From: CAIKMD01 sp036501365
Lineage (GTDB): Bacteria > Pseudomonadota > Alphaproteobacteria > ATCC43930 > CGMCC-115725
Assembly: GCA_036501365.1 (NCBI GenBank)
Contig: DASYAL010000017.1
Location: forward strand, 1 to 64,000
Length of the DNA stretch: 64,000 nucleotides
Direction of reading: 5' to 3'
Numbering within the stretch: position 1 is the stretch's first letter; the number at the start of each line of letters is the position of its first letter. The position numbers and the translations under genes were made by a program. Under the pieces are notes generated by a model. The model was given only the letters and a program-made list of their open reading frames with translations, was not told the DNA's origin and searched no databases. Shown piece after piece: positions 29,735 to 38,411 of this stretch.

Positions 29735-31693
29735 ATGAATTTCATTCGGGCGTTGACTCTGCTCGTCCCGGCAGTGCTGGCCTATGGCGCCGGCGGTGCG
29801 GTGCGGGCGGCGGCGCTCAGCGACAGCGACCGGCAGGTCTACGTCCAAGCCTTCGACGCCGCAAAGCACGGCAATTGGGCCGCGGCGGAGACCGCGGCCG
29901 CACGCGCCCATGATCGCCTGCCGGCGCAGGCGTTGGCTTTCCTCGACTATACGCGCAACGCCACCACGGCCAGCTTCGCCGATATCACGGCTTTCATCAC
30001 CGCCCATCCCGATTGGCCAAGCCAGAAACTGTTGCGCGAGCGCGCCGAAGAGGCAATCGCGACCGCCACCGATCCGCAGATTGCACCCTGGTTCGAGACG
30101 CATCCGCCGCTGACGCCGGCGGCGCAGCTGCGTCTGGCGCAGATCTGGATGCAATCCGGCCGCCAGGCCGACGCGGAGCGCCTGATCCGGCGGGCATGGA
30201 TCGACGGCACTTGGAGCGCGGTCGAAGAAAAATTCATGCTCGAGCGCTATCACAGCGTGTTGCGCGGTGAAGACAATGCGCGGCGGCTCGAGCGGCTGAT
30301 CTGGAGCCACCAGACCGACGAGGCCAAGCACATGCTGCGCCACGTCGGTCCCGAGACCGCGGCGCTCGCCCAGGCCAGGCTGGGTCTCCAGGCGATGAGT
30401 CCCGGCGTCGAAGGACTGATCGCACGGGTGCCGGCGCGGCTGCAAAGCGATCCCGGCCTCTTATTCGACCGGATGCGCTGGCGGCGCCATAAGGATATGG
30501 ACGACGAGGGCGCGGCGATTCTCGAGCACCCGCCAGCCGACCTCGTCCATCCCGAAGCTTGGGCGACGGAGCGGCTCATCATCGCCCGCCGCCTGCTCGA
30601 CGATGGCCAGGCGGCGCGGGCCTATAAACTCGCCGCCGCGAGCGGCCTGACCAGTGGCCCGAATTTCGCCGAGCTCGAATTCCTCGCCGGCTGGATCGCG
30701 CTCCGCGACTTGAAGCAGCCGAGCACCGCCTACGATCACTTCGTCCACCTCTATCACGCCGTCGTCATGCCGATCAGCCTCGCGCGCGGCGCCTATTGGT
30801 CGGCGCGCGCCGCCGAGGCGATGGGCAATGCGGCGCAGTCGACAACCTGGTACGAGACTGCGGCGCCTTACATCACGACTTATTACGGCCAGCTCGCCGC
30901 GTCGCATCTCGGTGTCAACGCAGCCACGTTCCAGATCGGCGAGCCGCAGCCGAGCCCCGACGATGTCCGGACGTTCGATGCCAATGACCTGGTGCAGGTG
31001 GCGCGCGATCTGGCCCAGATCGGCGATAGCGACGATCTGCCCGTCTTCTTCCGCCGCATCACCGACGAAGCGAAAACGCCGGGCGCGTTCGCGCTGACCG
31101 CGCGGCTCGCGCGCTCGCTCAACCGCGCCGACATGGCGATCTACGCCGCCAAACGTGCGAGCTATGCCGGCGTGACGCTGATGGACGAAGGCTATCCCCT
31201 GGCCCAGCTGCCGCCCGGCGGCAATATCGAGGCGCCGCTGGTGCTGGCAATGACGCGGCAGGAAAGCGCCTTCGACAACGGCGCCGTCAGCAATGCCGGC
31301 GCGATCGGCATGATGCAGCTCATGCCGGCGACCGCCAACAAGATCGCGCAGCTGCTACACCTGCCGTTCTCACGCCAGCGCCTCGTCACCGACGTTCCCT
31401 ACAACGTCACGCTCGGTCGCGCCTACCTCAATTCGTTGGTCGACGATTTCTCAGGCTCTTATGTCTTGGCCGTTGCGGCGTACAACGCCGGGCCGGCGCG
31501 CGTCCATCAATGGATCGCGGATCACGGCGACCCGCGCAGCGCGAATGTCGATGCGATCGACTGGATCGAGCGCATCCCCTACACCGAGACGCGCAATTAC
31601 GTGCAGCGCGTCCTGGAGAATCTGCAGATCTATCGCTTCCGCCTCGGCACGTCCGTGGCGGCGCTGTCGCTCGCCGCCGACCTGAAGCGCTGA
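29735..31693 (+). CDS. slt: Soluble lytic murein transglycosylase
   Basis: A 652-residue protein with a signal peptide (about 1-26), a long superhelical alpha-domain of TPR-like repeats, and a C-terminal SLT domain. The catalytic Glu lies in ALVLAMTRQESAFD-type context (RQESAFD). Next come NAGAIGMMQLMPATA, VAAYNAGPARVHQWI and WIERIPYTETRNYVQRV, which together match Slt70. It cleaves the glycan strand to 1,6-anhydro-MurNAc products in the periplasm. GGGAAAG precedes the start. The PLP dehydratase gene begins three bases after its stop. Confidence 0.93.
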   Translation: MNFIRALTLLVPAVLAYGAGGAVRAAALSDSDRQVYVQAFDAAKHGNWAAAETAAARAHDRLPAQALAFLDYTRNATTASFADITAFITAHPDWPSQKLLRERAEEAIATATDPQIAPWFETHPPLTPAAQLRLAQIWMQSGRQADAERLIRRAWIDGTWSAVEEKFMLERYHSVLRGEDNARRLERLIWSHQTDEAKHMLRHVGPETAALAQARLGLQAMSPGVEGLIARVPARLQSDPGLLFDRMRWRRHKDMDDEGAAILEHPPADLVHPEAWATERLIIARRLLDDGQAARAYKLAAASGLTSGPNFAELEFLAGWIALRDLKQPSTAYDHFVHLYHAVVMPISLARGAYWSARAAEAMGNAAQSTTWYETAAPYITTYYGQLAASHLGVNAATFQIGEPQPSPDDVRTFDANDLVQVARDLAQIGDSDDLPVFFRRITDEAKTPGAFALTARLARSLNRADMAIYAAKRASYAGVTLMDEGYPLAQLPPGGNIEAPLVLAMTRQESAFDNGAVSNAGAIGMMQLMPATANKIAQLLHLPFSRQRLVTDVPYNVTLGRAYLNSLVDDFSGSYVLAVAAYNAGPARVHQWIADHGDPRSANVDAIDWIERIPYTETRNYVQRVLENLQIYRFRLGTSVAALSLAADLKR

Positions 31694-31696
31694 GCC

Positions 31697-32689
31697 ATGG
31701 CCGCGCCGAGGCTGCCGGATGTCGACGACGTCCGCGCGGCCGCCGCGCGGCTCGCCGGCGAGGTGATCGCGACGCCGCTGCTGTCGTCGCCGCTGCTCGA
31801 TGCCGAAATCGGCGGCCGGCTGCTGATCAAGGCGGAATGTCTGCAGCGAACCGGATCATTCAAGTTTCGCGGCGCCTATAACGCGCTGGCGCAGCTCGAC
31901 GCGGACAAGCGCCGCGCCGGCGTCGTCGCCTACTCTTCGGGCAATCATGCGCAAGGGGTTGCGGCGGCCGCCGCCGCGCTCGGCATGCCGGCGACGATCG
32001 TCATGCCGGCCGATGCGCCGGCGGTCAAGCTCGCGAACACGCGCTTCTACGGCGCCGAGATCGTCACCTACGACCGTTACCGCGAAAGCCGCGAGGCGAT
32101 CGCGCAGCGGATCGCCGCCGAGCGCGGCGCCGAATTACTGCCGCCCTACGACGATGCGCGGGTGATCGCGGGACAAGGCACGATCGGCCTCGAAATCGCC
32201 GAAGAAGCGCGGCGCCGCGGCATCATCATCGATACGCTGATCGCGCCCTGCAGCGGCGGGGGCCTGGTCACGGGCTGCGCCCTCGGGCTGCTCGCGGCGC
32301 AAAGCGCGGCCGTGGTCTACGCCGCCGAGCCCGAAGGCCTCGACGATCTGCGCCGCTCGCTCGAAGCCGGCCAGCGCGTCGCCAACGACCCCGCAGCGCG
32401 TTCGATTTGCGATGCGTTGCTCGCGCCAACACCGGGAGAGATGACCTTCGCGCTGGCGCGCCGTCTGGTCGCAGGAAGCGTCGCCGTCGCCGACGACACG
32501 GTGCGCCGTGCGATGGCCAGCGCCTTCTCGGCTTTAAAGCTCGTCCTCGAGCCGGGCGGCGCCGCGGCGCTCGCGGTGGCGCTGTCGGACAATCGCGTCG
32601 TTGCCGGCAAGACGGTTGCCGTTGTCGCTTCGGGCGGAAATGTGGATTTGGCGGTGTTTACGGCGGCGCTGGCCGCGAACGACCGCTAG
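31697..32689 (+). CDS. Threonine/serine dehydratase family PLP enzyme
   Basis: A 330-residue fold-type II PLP enzyme. The Schiff-base lysine is in SFKFRGAYNAL. Phosphate-binding and glycine loops are SSGNHAQGVA and SGGGLVTG, and SGGN lies near the end. There is no C-terminal ACT domain, so this is the short catabolic or serine-racemase-like type rather than the feedback-regulated IlvA. It probably deaminates threonine or serine, or 3-hydroxyaspartate-like substrates. It is tightly downstream of slt, likely cotranscribed, and convergent with the bactofilin gene. Confidence 0.88.
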   Translation: MAAPRLPDVDDVRAAAARLAGEVIATPLLSSPLLDAEIGGRLLIKAECLQRTGSFKFRGAYNALAQLDADKRRAGVVAYSSGNHAQGVAAAAAALGMPATIVMPADAPAVKLANTRFYGAEIVTYDRYRESREAIAQRIAAERGAELLPPYDDARVIAGQGTIGLEIAEEARRRGIIIDTLIAPCSGGGLVTGCALGLLAAQSAAVVYAAEPEGLDDLRRSLEAGQRVANDPAARSICDALLAPTPGEMTFALARRLVAGSVAVADDTVRRAMASAFSALKLVLEPGGAAALAVALSDNRVVAGKTVAVVASGGNVDLAVFTAALAANDR

Positions 32690-32699
32690 GGCTTCAGCG

Positions 32700-33176
32700 T
32701 TACTCGCCCGCTTGCGCCGACGCGACTCCGACCGCATCGGCGGACTCGGCGTTGCGCAGCGCCTTGAGCGACAGCAGCTGCTGCTTGCCATCGCTGTCGG
32801 AGAGATTCTCGCCCTCGACGCGGCGGCTATAGCCTTCGAACACCGCACCGGGCTCGATCCGCATCGAGCAATAGACGACATCGGCCCTGACCTGCGCCGA
32901 GCGTCCGAGGATCACATTGACCGCGACCAGGCGGCCTTGCAGCGCGCCGTTGATGACCGCAGTTTCGGCCTCGACCGAGCCGTTGATCGAGCCGGTCTCG
33001 CTCAACGTCACTTTGCCGGCGACAATGTCGCCGATCAGCGTCCCGGCGATATGGACCTCGCCGACGCAAGCGATGTCGCCGTCGACTCGGAAGCCGTCGC
33101 TGAGGATCGACGGCGCGCTCCGACGCAGAGCGTTGCCGCTGTTGACGTTATTGGTGGCCGCTGACTTGAACCACAT
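32700..33176 (-). CDS. Bactofilin family cytoskeletal protein
   Basis: A 158-residue protein from ATG 33176, overlapping the peptidase gene by 29 bases. The central region is the bactofilin beta-helix (ILSDGFRVDGDIACVGEVHIAGTLIGDI, KVTLSETGSINGSVEAETAVINGALQGRL, RADVVYCSMRIEPGAVFEG) between flexible ends. It polymerises without nucleotides and positions wall enzymes. The overlap with an M23 peptidase gene is the known bactofilin/LytM pairing, in which the filament and the peptidase shape the cell together. Confidence 0.92.
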   Translation of the reverse strand: MWFKSAATNNVNSGNALRRSAPSILSDGFRVDGDIACVGEVHIAGTLIGDIVAGKVTLSETGSINGSVEAETAVINGALQGRLVAVNVILGRSAQVRADVVYCSMRIEPGAVFEGYSRRVEGENLSDSDGKQQLLSLKALRNAESADAVGVASAQAGE

Positions 33177-34590
33177 TCTTGCCTGCCTGCATGAATTTGG
33201 CTGGATCGACTGCAATGCCGTCGACGTGGACCTCGTAGTGCAGATGCGGACCGGTGCTGCGGCCCGTGCTACCGAGTTCGCCGATCGGCGTATGCAATCC
33301 CACCTTCTGCCCTTTTGCAACCAGAATGCGATGAAGATGCGCGTAACGCGTTACGATACCGTGACCGTGGTCGATTTCGACGACGCGGCCATACGAGTCC
33401 ATCGTGCCGGTGAAGATCACCGTACCGGCGCCGGTGCTGAAGACCGTCGTCTCGTAGGGCGCGTCGAGATCGAGGCCCGGATGGAATGAGGCGCGGTGGT
33501 TGATTGGATCGACGCGCGGGCCGAAATCGCTCGCGACCTGGAACGAATTGAGCGGCGCCGCGAGCGGCAGGATCTTGGCGAGGCGCTTCAGGTCGTCGAG
33601 GCGCTGGCGATCGGCGGCCGCGGAAGCGCGCGGATCGTTAAGTGCGATATAGGGACCGCCCTCGCCGCTCGAATTGCCGAGCCCGTGCAGCAGGCGATCA
33701 ATGTCGAGGCCGGTCGAGGCGAGCAGCCGCTCGAGCTCCGACGAGTCGCTGGATACGTTGTTCTGGGCATGCGGCACGCCGGCCGCCGCCGGCTTGCGCT
33801 CAGGCGCCGCTCCGGACGCAGCCGGCGGGATCGGCACCGGCATGGTCGTCACCGGCACGCCGCCGCGCTGCGGCTCGGAGGCGAGCTGCTGCTGCAATAA
33901 TTGCGTGGCGCGGCTCTGTGCGGCCTGAAGATCCATCTGCAGCTGCTGGATGCGGTTCTGGAGCGTCGTGCGCTCGGCTTCCGACTGCTGCAGCTCGTTG
34001 CGGCTGGCGTCGAGATTCTTCGTCAGCTGCTCGGCGCTACCGGCCTTGCTGCTCAGCGCTTGCTCGTTCGCTTTGGCGCGGCGCTCGGCGTCGTCGCGCG
34101 CATCGAGCGCGGATTTGACGCGTGCGGTGGAGTCGGCGAGCTGCGACTGGAGCTGCTTGTTCTGCTGCGTCAGCGCCGTCGCCTGCTGATTCGCCTGCTG
34201 ATAATTGGCGTTGGCCTGCGTGTAGTTCTGGTTGGCGGTCGCGAGCTGCTGGCGTATCCCCGCCATCTCGTTTCGCATTTCGCCCAGCGCCACGGGGTCC
34301 ACGCTCGGCGTGGACGCGGGCACGGCAGCGGTGACTGCTTGGGGCGCGGGCTGAGACGTTGCCGGCGCCATGGATGCGGTATCCGCGTTGCGGCTGTCGA
34401 GCGTGTCGCGCAGATGCATGAAGCCGACGCAGAGATAAGCGACCGCGCCCACCGTCGCGAGCGACACAGCGAGCAACATCGCCTGGAGCCAACCCGAGAG
34501 CGCCACATGGCGCACGCCGGTCGAGCTCTGGAGCAGCAGGCGCCGCTCAGGAAATAATTGTTCCCCGAAAATCTGTGAGACTTTAGCCAC
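33148..34590 (-). CDS. M23 (LytM) family metallopeptidase, membrane-anchored
   Basis: A 480-residue protein from GTG 34590, which has GGGGGG just before it. A longer ATG frame from 34749 adds an unrelated Arg-rich stretch. An N-terminal membrane segment (LLAVSLATVGAVAYLCVGF, about 40-58) is followed by a long Gln/Ala/Arg coiled coil (about 110-260) and a Pro-rich linker. The C-terminal LytM domain holds SFHPGLDLD (His and Asp), YGRVVEIDHGHGIVTRYAHL and GPHLHYEV. The zinc ligands are complete, so it should be an active DD-endopeptidase. It overlaps the bactofilin gene, which fits a coupled wall-shaping unit. Confidence 0.92.
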   Translation of the reverse strand: MAKVSQIFGEQLFPERRLLLQSSTGVRHVALSGWLQAMLLAVSLATVGAVAYLCVGFMHLRDTLDSRNADTASMAPATSQPAPQAVTAAVPASTPSVDPVALGEMRNEMAGIRQQLATANQNYTQANANYQQANQQATALTQQNKQLQSQLADSTARVKSALDARDDAERRAKANEQALSSKAGSAEQLTKNLDASRNELQQSEAERTTLQNRIQQLQMDLQAAQSRATQLLQQQLASEPQRGGVPVTTMPVPIPPAASGAAPERKPAAAGVPHAQNNVSSDSSELERLLASTGLDIDRLLHGLGNSSGEGGPYIALNDPRASAAADRQRLDDLKRLAKILPLAAPLNSFQVASDFGPRVDPINHRASFHPGLDLDAPYETTVFSTGAGTVIFTGTMDSYGRVVEIDHGHGIVTRYAHLHRILVAKGQKVGLHTPIGELGSTGRSTGPHLHYEVHVDGIAVDPAKFMQAGKNVVQVSGHQ

Positions 34591-34921
34591 ACGCCCCCCG
34601 CTACCGTCTCCGAACCAAGTGCCGCTTCTGCCGGCACCGCCACCGATCGCGGCCCACGAAGGGCTCCTGGGATGGGGCCGGAACGCTTCGGCTCGTTGCG
34701 TTCGCTTTCGCAACTCCGCCGGTGCGGCCTCTCTGTGCTCCGCGCCCATTCACCAAACCTCGCGACCCTAATGGGTCAGTCCTGACATGGCAAGCTGATT
34801 CGACGTTTCATCACAACGGGGTGGTACACCGTACGAGTCCATCGTCGATACATCGACTGCGATGTTAGCGAATGCTGGTGAAGCGATGCTTAACGCCGGT
34901 GTTAGGCTGTTAACCGAAGCT

Positions 34922-35581
34922 TTACCAATGACGGCAACGCGCGAACACCGCGGCGTAATTCTCCGGCGAATCGAGCCGCGCATTGGCATCGCGCGCGCGC
35001 GCATTGATCGCCGCAAAGATCGGCTTCAAGGAATCGGTGATCGGCGCGAGAAATACGGCGCGCGCCGCGTTGCGTGCGTCGGCCTGGACGCCGAGCGACA
35101 CCGGCGCGGCGGCGAGCGTGCGCTCGATCGCGGGCACGTAATACCGCATGGCCTCGCGGAATGCACCGACATGCGTGCTCTCGTGATCGAGCACTGCCTG
35201 CCGCTCGCAAGAGCCGGCGGCGAAACGGCGATCGACGATCACGTCGAGCTGTTTCAACCCGATCTCGACATGCGCCGCGCGCAACTGGGCACAATAGCGA
35301 TCGCCGTCGCGGATGTTGTCGACATCGACCGTGACCTCGAGATCGTAGCGGCCGATCGTGAGGCCGTAGGGGACCGCGCCTTTCAACCCGGCCATCCCGT
35401 TCTCGCCGGCGGTGCGCGCGACCGCGGCACTGTCGAGATCGAGACGATAAGCGACCGGCGGATCCTTCACCGCGACCGTGAAAGACGGCGCGCCAGCGCG
35501 CGTCGGGCACGCAGCCGAAGCGATCGCCGGCGCGAGGGCGATACCGGCGACGAGCAAGAGGACGAGGCGCGCGCGCATCAT
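34922..35581 (-). CDS. Secreted DUF922-type zinc protease
   Basis: A 219-residue protein starting at one of two adjacent ATGs (35581 or 35578). A signal peptide (about 1-23, ASA) precedes a beta-rich domain with the metal motif DHESTHVGAF, an HExxH-type site, near residue 130. This is the layout of DUF922 proteins, proposed periplasmic Zn-dependent peptidases. The frame upstream of the signal peptide has no protein character. It follows the ribbon-helix-helix gene by four bases, so the two are an operon. Confidence 0.82.
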   Translation of the reverse strand: MMRARLVLLLVAGIALAPAIASAACPTRAGAPSFTVAVKDPPVAYRLDLDSAAVARTAGENGMAGLKGAVPYGLTIGRYDLEVTVDVDNIRDGDRYCAQLRAAHVEIGLKQLDVIVDRRFAAGSCERQAVLDHESTHVGAFREAMRYYVPAIERTLAAAPVSLGVQADARNAARAVFLAPITDSLKPIFAAINARARDANARLDSPENYAAVFARCRHW

Positions 35582-35585
35582 CGGC

Positions 35586-35951
35586 CTAGGCCAGCGATTT
35601 TTGCGCGGCGCGGCGACGCGGCCGCCGGCGGTCGCGGACGAGCGATCCGGCCGCGCGCTCCATCTCGGCGAGGCAGTACACCCGCAGCGCCGAGGAAAGA
35701 TTGCTTTCGGCGGCACGCTGCGCGTCGATAGCGGCGACGAGGCGGTTGAGGCGGAGCTTGCGGCGGCTGGCGATCGTCTCGAGCGCCGTCCAGAACTCGT
35801 GCTCGAGGCGCAGCGAATAGCGTTTGCCGTCGAGCTGGAGGATGCGCTGCTCCCAGGGCGGCGCCGCGGCCTGCGCCGCGCTCGCATTGGGCGCTGCCTC
35901 GCCGCGCCTTTCAGAAAAGATCTCGCCTTCGCTCGCCATTGCGATCCGCAC
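35586..35951 (-). CDS. Ribbon-helix-helix domain protein
   Basis: A 121-residue protein. The strand RYSLRLEHEFWTALETIA and the helices RKLRLNRLVAAID and NLSSALRVYCLAEM form the ribbon-helix-helix found in a conserved alphaproteobacterial family. A basic tail follows (RRRPRRRAAQKS). It is probably a dimeric DNA-binding regulator. Four bases separate it from the DUF922 gene, making it a candidate regulator of that gene or of itself. A hairpin with possible operator symmetry sits at 36001-36027. Confidence 0.82.
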   Translation of the reverse strand: MRIAMASEGEIFSERRGEAAPNASAAQAAAPPWEQRILQLDGKRYSLRLEHEFWTALETIASRRKLRLNRLVAAIDAQRAAESNLSSALRVYCLAEMERAAGSLVRDRRRPRRRAAQKSLA

Positions 35952-36000
35952 GCATGGTTGGTGTTTGCTTACGAGAGCGACCGCTCATGCGCCGCGGACT

Positions 36001-36027
36001 CTCATCCTGGTGTGCACCAGTGATGAG
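36001..36027. promoter_or_regulatory. Imperfect inverted repeat upstream of the ribbon-helix-helix gene
   Basis: CTCATC-CTGGTG, then TG, then CACCAG-T-GATGAG form a 12-bp dyad with one bulged T. It lies about 50 bases upstream of the RHH start and downstream of the prepilin peptidase gene, so it could be an operator or a transcript-end hairpin. Confidence 0.4.
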
Positions 36028-36051
36028 CCGGAACTCTTAAACTCGGCTAAA

Positions 36052-36603
36052 TCAGGCGAGGAAGGGCAGATGCGGCGCCATCAGCACGCCGGCGATGGCG
36101 ATCGGCACGCCATAGGGGATCGGCATGCGCGAATAGATAAAGGCGGGCGCGCGGCGCAGCGTTCCGAGGATCGAAGCCTGCACCAGCGGTTGCCGCAAGC
36201 CCAAGACCAGCAGGGCAAAGAGACCGCCGATGATCGCAACCAGAAACAACAGCGGCAGCACGAGGTGGAGGCCGCTCCATAGTGCCATCGCCGCGAGCAG
36301 CTTCACGTCGCCGCCGCCTAGGACGCGGCAAGCGAAAAGGATCGCGGCGCCGACGAACACCGCCGCGCCCGCTTCGATATGCGAGAGCCAGTCGATCGCG
36401 CGCCAATCGATAGTGTGGAGATCGATACCGTGCGCGGCGATCACCGCCGCCGGGAAGCCGAGCGCCATCGCGCCGGTCAGCCAGTTGGGGATGCGCAGGT
36501 GAAAAAAGTCGCTCGTCCCCGCGCTGACTAGCGCGAGGACGTAAATCGCGAGGACGGCTTCGCTCGCGACGCTGGCGGGCCAGGCGCCCCAGAGTGACTC
36601 CAT
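36052..36603 (-). CDS. CpaA-like prepilin peptidase (A24 family)
   Basis: A 183-residue polytopic membrane protein with about five hydrophobic segments. Two catalytic aspartates are visible, one in SDFFHLRIPNWL near residue 32 and the other in GGGDVKLLAAM near residue 100, the CpaA/TadV pattern. It has no N-methyltransferase domain, so it is the short form that processes Flp/Tad pilins. No flp pilin or tad cluster is next to it, so its substrates are elsewhere. The spacer upstream (36604-36822) shows only small hairpins. Confidence 0.88.
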   Translation of the reverse strand: MESLWGAWPASVASEAVLAIYVLALVSAGTSDFFHLRIPNWLTGAMALGFPAAVIAAHGIDLHTIDWRAIDWLSHIEAGAAVFVGAAILFACRVLGGGDVKLLAAMALWSGLHLVLPLLFLVAIIGGLFALLVLGLRQPLVQASILGTLRRAPAFIYSRMPIPYGVPIAIAGVLMAPHLPFLA

Positions 36604-36822
36604 AAGGCCGATAGTGGCGGCCGAGACTTACCGAAAGATTAAAGCCGCCGCACGGCGCGGGCCGGCGGCGGCGCAAAAAAAGGGCCACGGCAACCGCGGC
36701 CTCGAGTTTAGGGAGGAAAACGCCACACAGCGTTCTTCTTTTATATAGGGACGGCACCCATAGGCGACAACAAGGCCGGGACCCACCCTGGCGCCGCCGC
36801 CCGAATTTGGCACAATGGCGCG

Positions 36823-37932
36823 ATGCTCGGCGCCACCATGCTCGATGCGATCGACCCGCTCGTCGACAGCCTATGGCTGCGGCCGACGGGGCTGTTGACC
36901 GGACAGGCGGCGCAGGCGGCACGCGCGCAAGGCGTCGCGCTGCCGCTGGCCGGCGGCGCCAGCGCCTTCGCCGTGGTCGAAGTGATCGCGCGCCAAGCAA
37001 GTGGCATCGCCTCCGCCCTCGCCGCGGTGCCGCGGCTTCGGTCATGGGCGGCTCGGCTCGATGCCGGCGCGCGCGCCCGCATTGACGCGCAGCTCGCCCG
37101 CGCCAGCGAGCAACGCTGCCCTTGGGCGGGATTGGCGCTCGACCGCCCGCTGATCATGGGCATCGTCAACGCCACGCCCGACAGCTTCTACACCGCCGCC
37201 GGTGGCGACCCGCAAGCCGCGATCGATCTCGGGCACGCGATGCTCGAAGCCGGCGCGGACCTGCTCGATATCGGCGCGGAATCGACGCGGCCCGGCGCCG
37301 CTCCGGTCAGCGAAGAGGAAGAGCTGCGCCGCCTCGATCCGGTGGTGCACGCCCTTGCCGCGCGCGGCGCGGTGCTGTCGATCGATACGCGCCACGCTCG
37401 GGTGATGGAGGCGGCGCTCGGCTGGGGCGCGCGCGCGATCAACGACGTCTCCGCGCTCGAAGGCGACGGCAGCCTCGAGGTCGTCGCGCGCCATGGCGCG
37501 CCGGTGGTTCTGATGCACAAGCGCGGCGAGCCCGAAACCATGCAGCGCGAGCCGCATTACGCGCTCGCCTCGATCGATATCGCCGATTATCTCGCCGCGC
37601 GCATCAAGATCTGCGAGGCGGCAGGCATCCCGCGCCACCGCATCGTCATCGATCCCGGCATCGGCTTCGGCAAGACTGTCGCGCACAATCTCGAGATCCT
37701 GGCGCGGCTGTCGCTCTTCCATACCCTCGGCTGCGGCGTGCTCATCGGCCTGTCGCGCAAATCGACCATCGGCCGGCTCAGCGGCAACGCGCCGGTCGAG
37801 CAACGATTGCCCGGCTCTCTCGCCGGCGCGCTTCAGGCGCTGCGTCAGGGAGTGCAGATCCTGCGCGTCCACGATGTCGCGGAGACGAAGCAGGCGGTCG
37901 CGGTGTGGCAGGCGATCGCCAACGGCGCGTAG
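36823..37932 (+). CDS. folP: Dihydropteroate synthase
   Basis: A 369-residue protein. The first 105 residues are an extension common in alphaproteobacterial FolP. The TIM barrel then shows IMGIVNATPDSFY, DIGAESTRPGA, SIDTRHARV, INDVSALEGDG and IDPGIGFGKTVAHNLEIL, all standard pterin- and pABA-binding blocks. It joins the FolK product with p-aminobenzoate. folB lies convergently 20 bases downstream, so two folate genes meet tail to tail. Confidence 0.93.
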   Translation: MLGATMLDAIDPLVDSLWLRPTGLLTGQAAQAARAQGVALPLAGGASAFAVVEVIARQASGIASALAAVPRLRSWAARLDAGARARIDAQLARASEQRCPWAGLALDRPLIMGIVNATPDSFYTAAGGDPQAAIDLGHAMLEAGADLLDIGAESTRPGAAPVSEEEELRRLDPVVHALAARGAVLSIDTRHARVMEAALGWGARAINDVSALEGDGSLEVVARHGAPVVLMHKRGEPETMQREPHYALASIDIADYLAARIKICEAAGIPRHRIVIDPGIGFGKTVAHNLEILARLSLFHTLGCGVLIGLSRKSTIGRLSGNAPVEQRLPGSLAGALQALRQGVQILRVHDVAETKQAVAVWQAIANGA

Positions 37933-37952
37933 GCGTCCGCCGCGCGCTTTTG

Positions 37953-38363
37953 TTATGGACGACGCCGCTCGACGACGACGCCGACGCTTTCGGTCTCGGG
38001 CCAGACGTCGAGCTTCTCGACCGTCACCCGTGTTGCGCGGACGCGGCGGTCGGCGAGGCAGAGCTCGGCGATGCGGTCGGCGAGCGTCTCGACGAGGTTG
38101 ATGTGTCCGCCTTCGGCGATCGCCTTGATGCCGGCGACGATCGTCTCGTAGTTCACGACATCCGCGAAGTCGTCGCTGCGCGGCAATGCCGCCGCGACAT
38201 GGAGCTCGGCGTTGACGCGCACCCGGCGCCGGAGGCCCTTCTCGCGCGGATAGATGCCGATGCTGCAGGGCAGGACGAGATCGCGCACGAAGACGCGGTA
38301 GCCCGCGGCGCTGTCGTCATCCGGTCCTGTAGCGGAGGCCGAAGCCGGCCATTCGGTGCTCAT
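37953..38363 (-). CDS. folB: Dihydroneopterin aldolase
   Basis: A 136-residue protein from ATG 38363. The family signature is YRVFVRDLVLPCSIGIYPREK, then VNYETIVAGIKAIAEGGHINLVETLADRI with the catalytic-site Glu. It converts dihydroneopterin to 6-hydroxymethyl-dihydropterin, the FolK substrate. A longer frame to 38399 has no family content. The N-terminal 25 residues are Ser/Asp-rich and probably flexible. Confidence 0.92.
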   Translation of the reverse strand: MSTEWPASASATGPDDDSAAGYRVFVRDLVLPCSIGIYPREKGLRRRVRVNAELHVAAALPRSDDFADVVNYETIVAGIKAIAEGGHINLVETLADRIAELCLADRRVRATRVTVEKLDVWPETESVGVVVERRRP

Positions 38364-38411
38364 TGCGCGGAGCATGCCTCGCGGCCCTGCCCCGCGCAAT
38401 GCCGTGCGACT

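Noticed and set aside
36604..36822. Possible Flp pilin gene next to the CpaA-like peptidase
   Set aside because: The only frames are short and Arg/Pro-rich. None shows the pilin cleavage site or hydrophobic helix.
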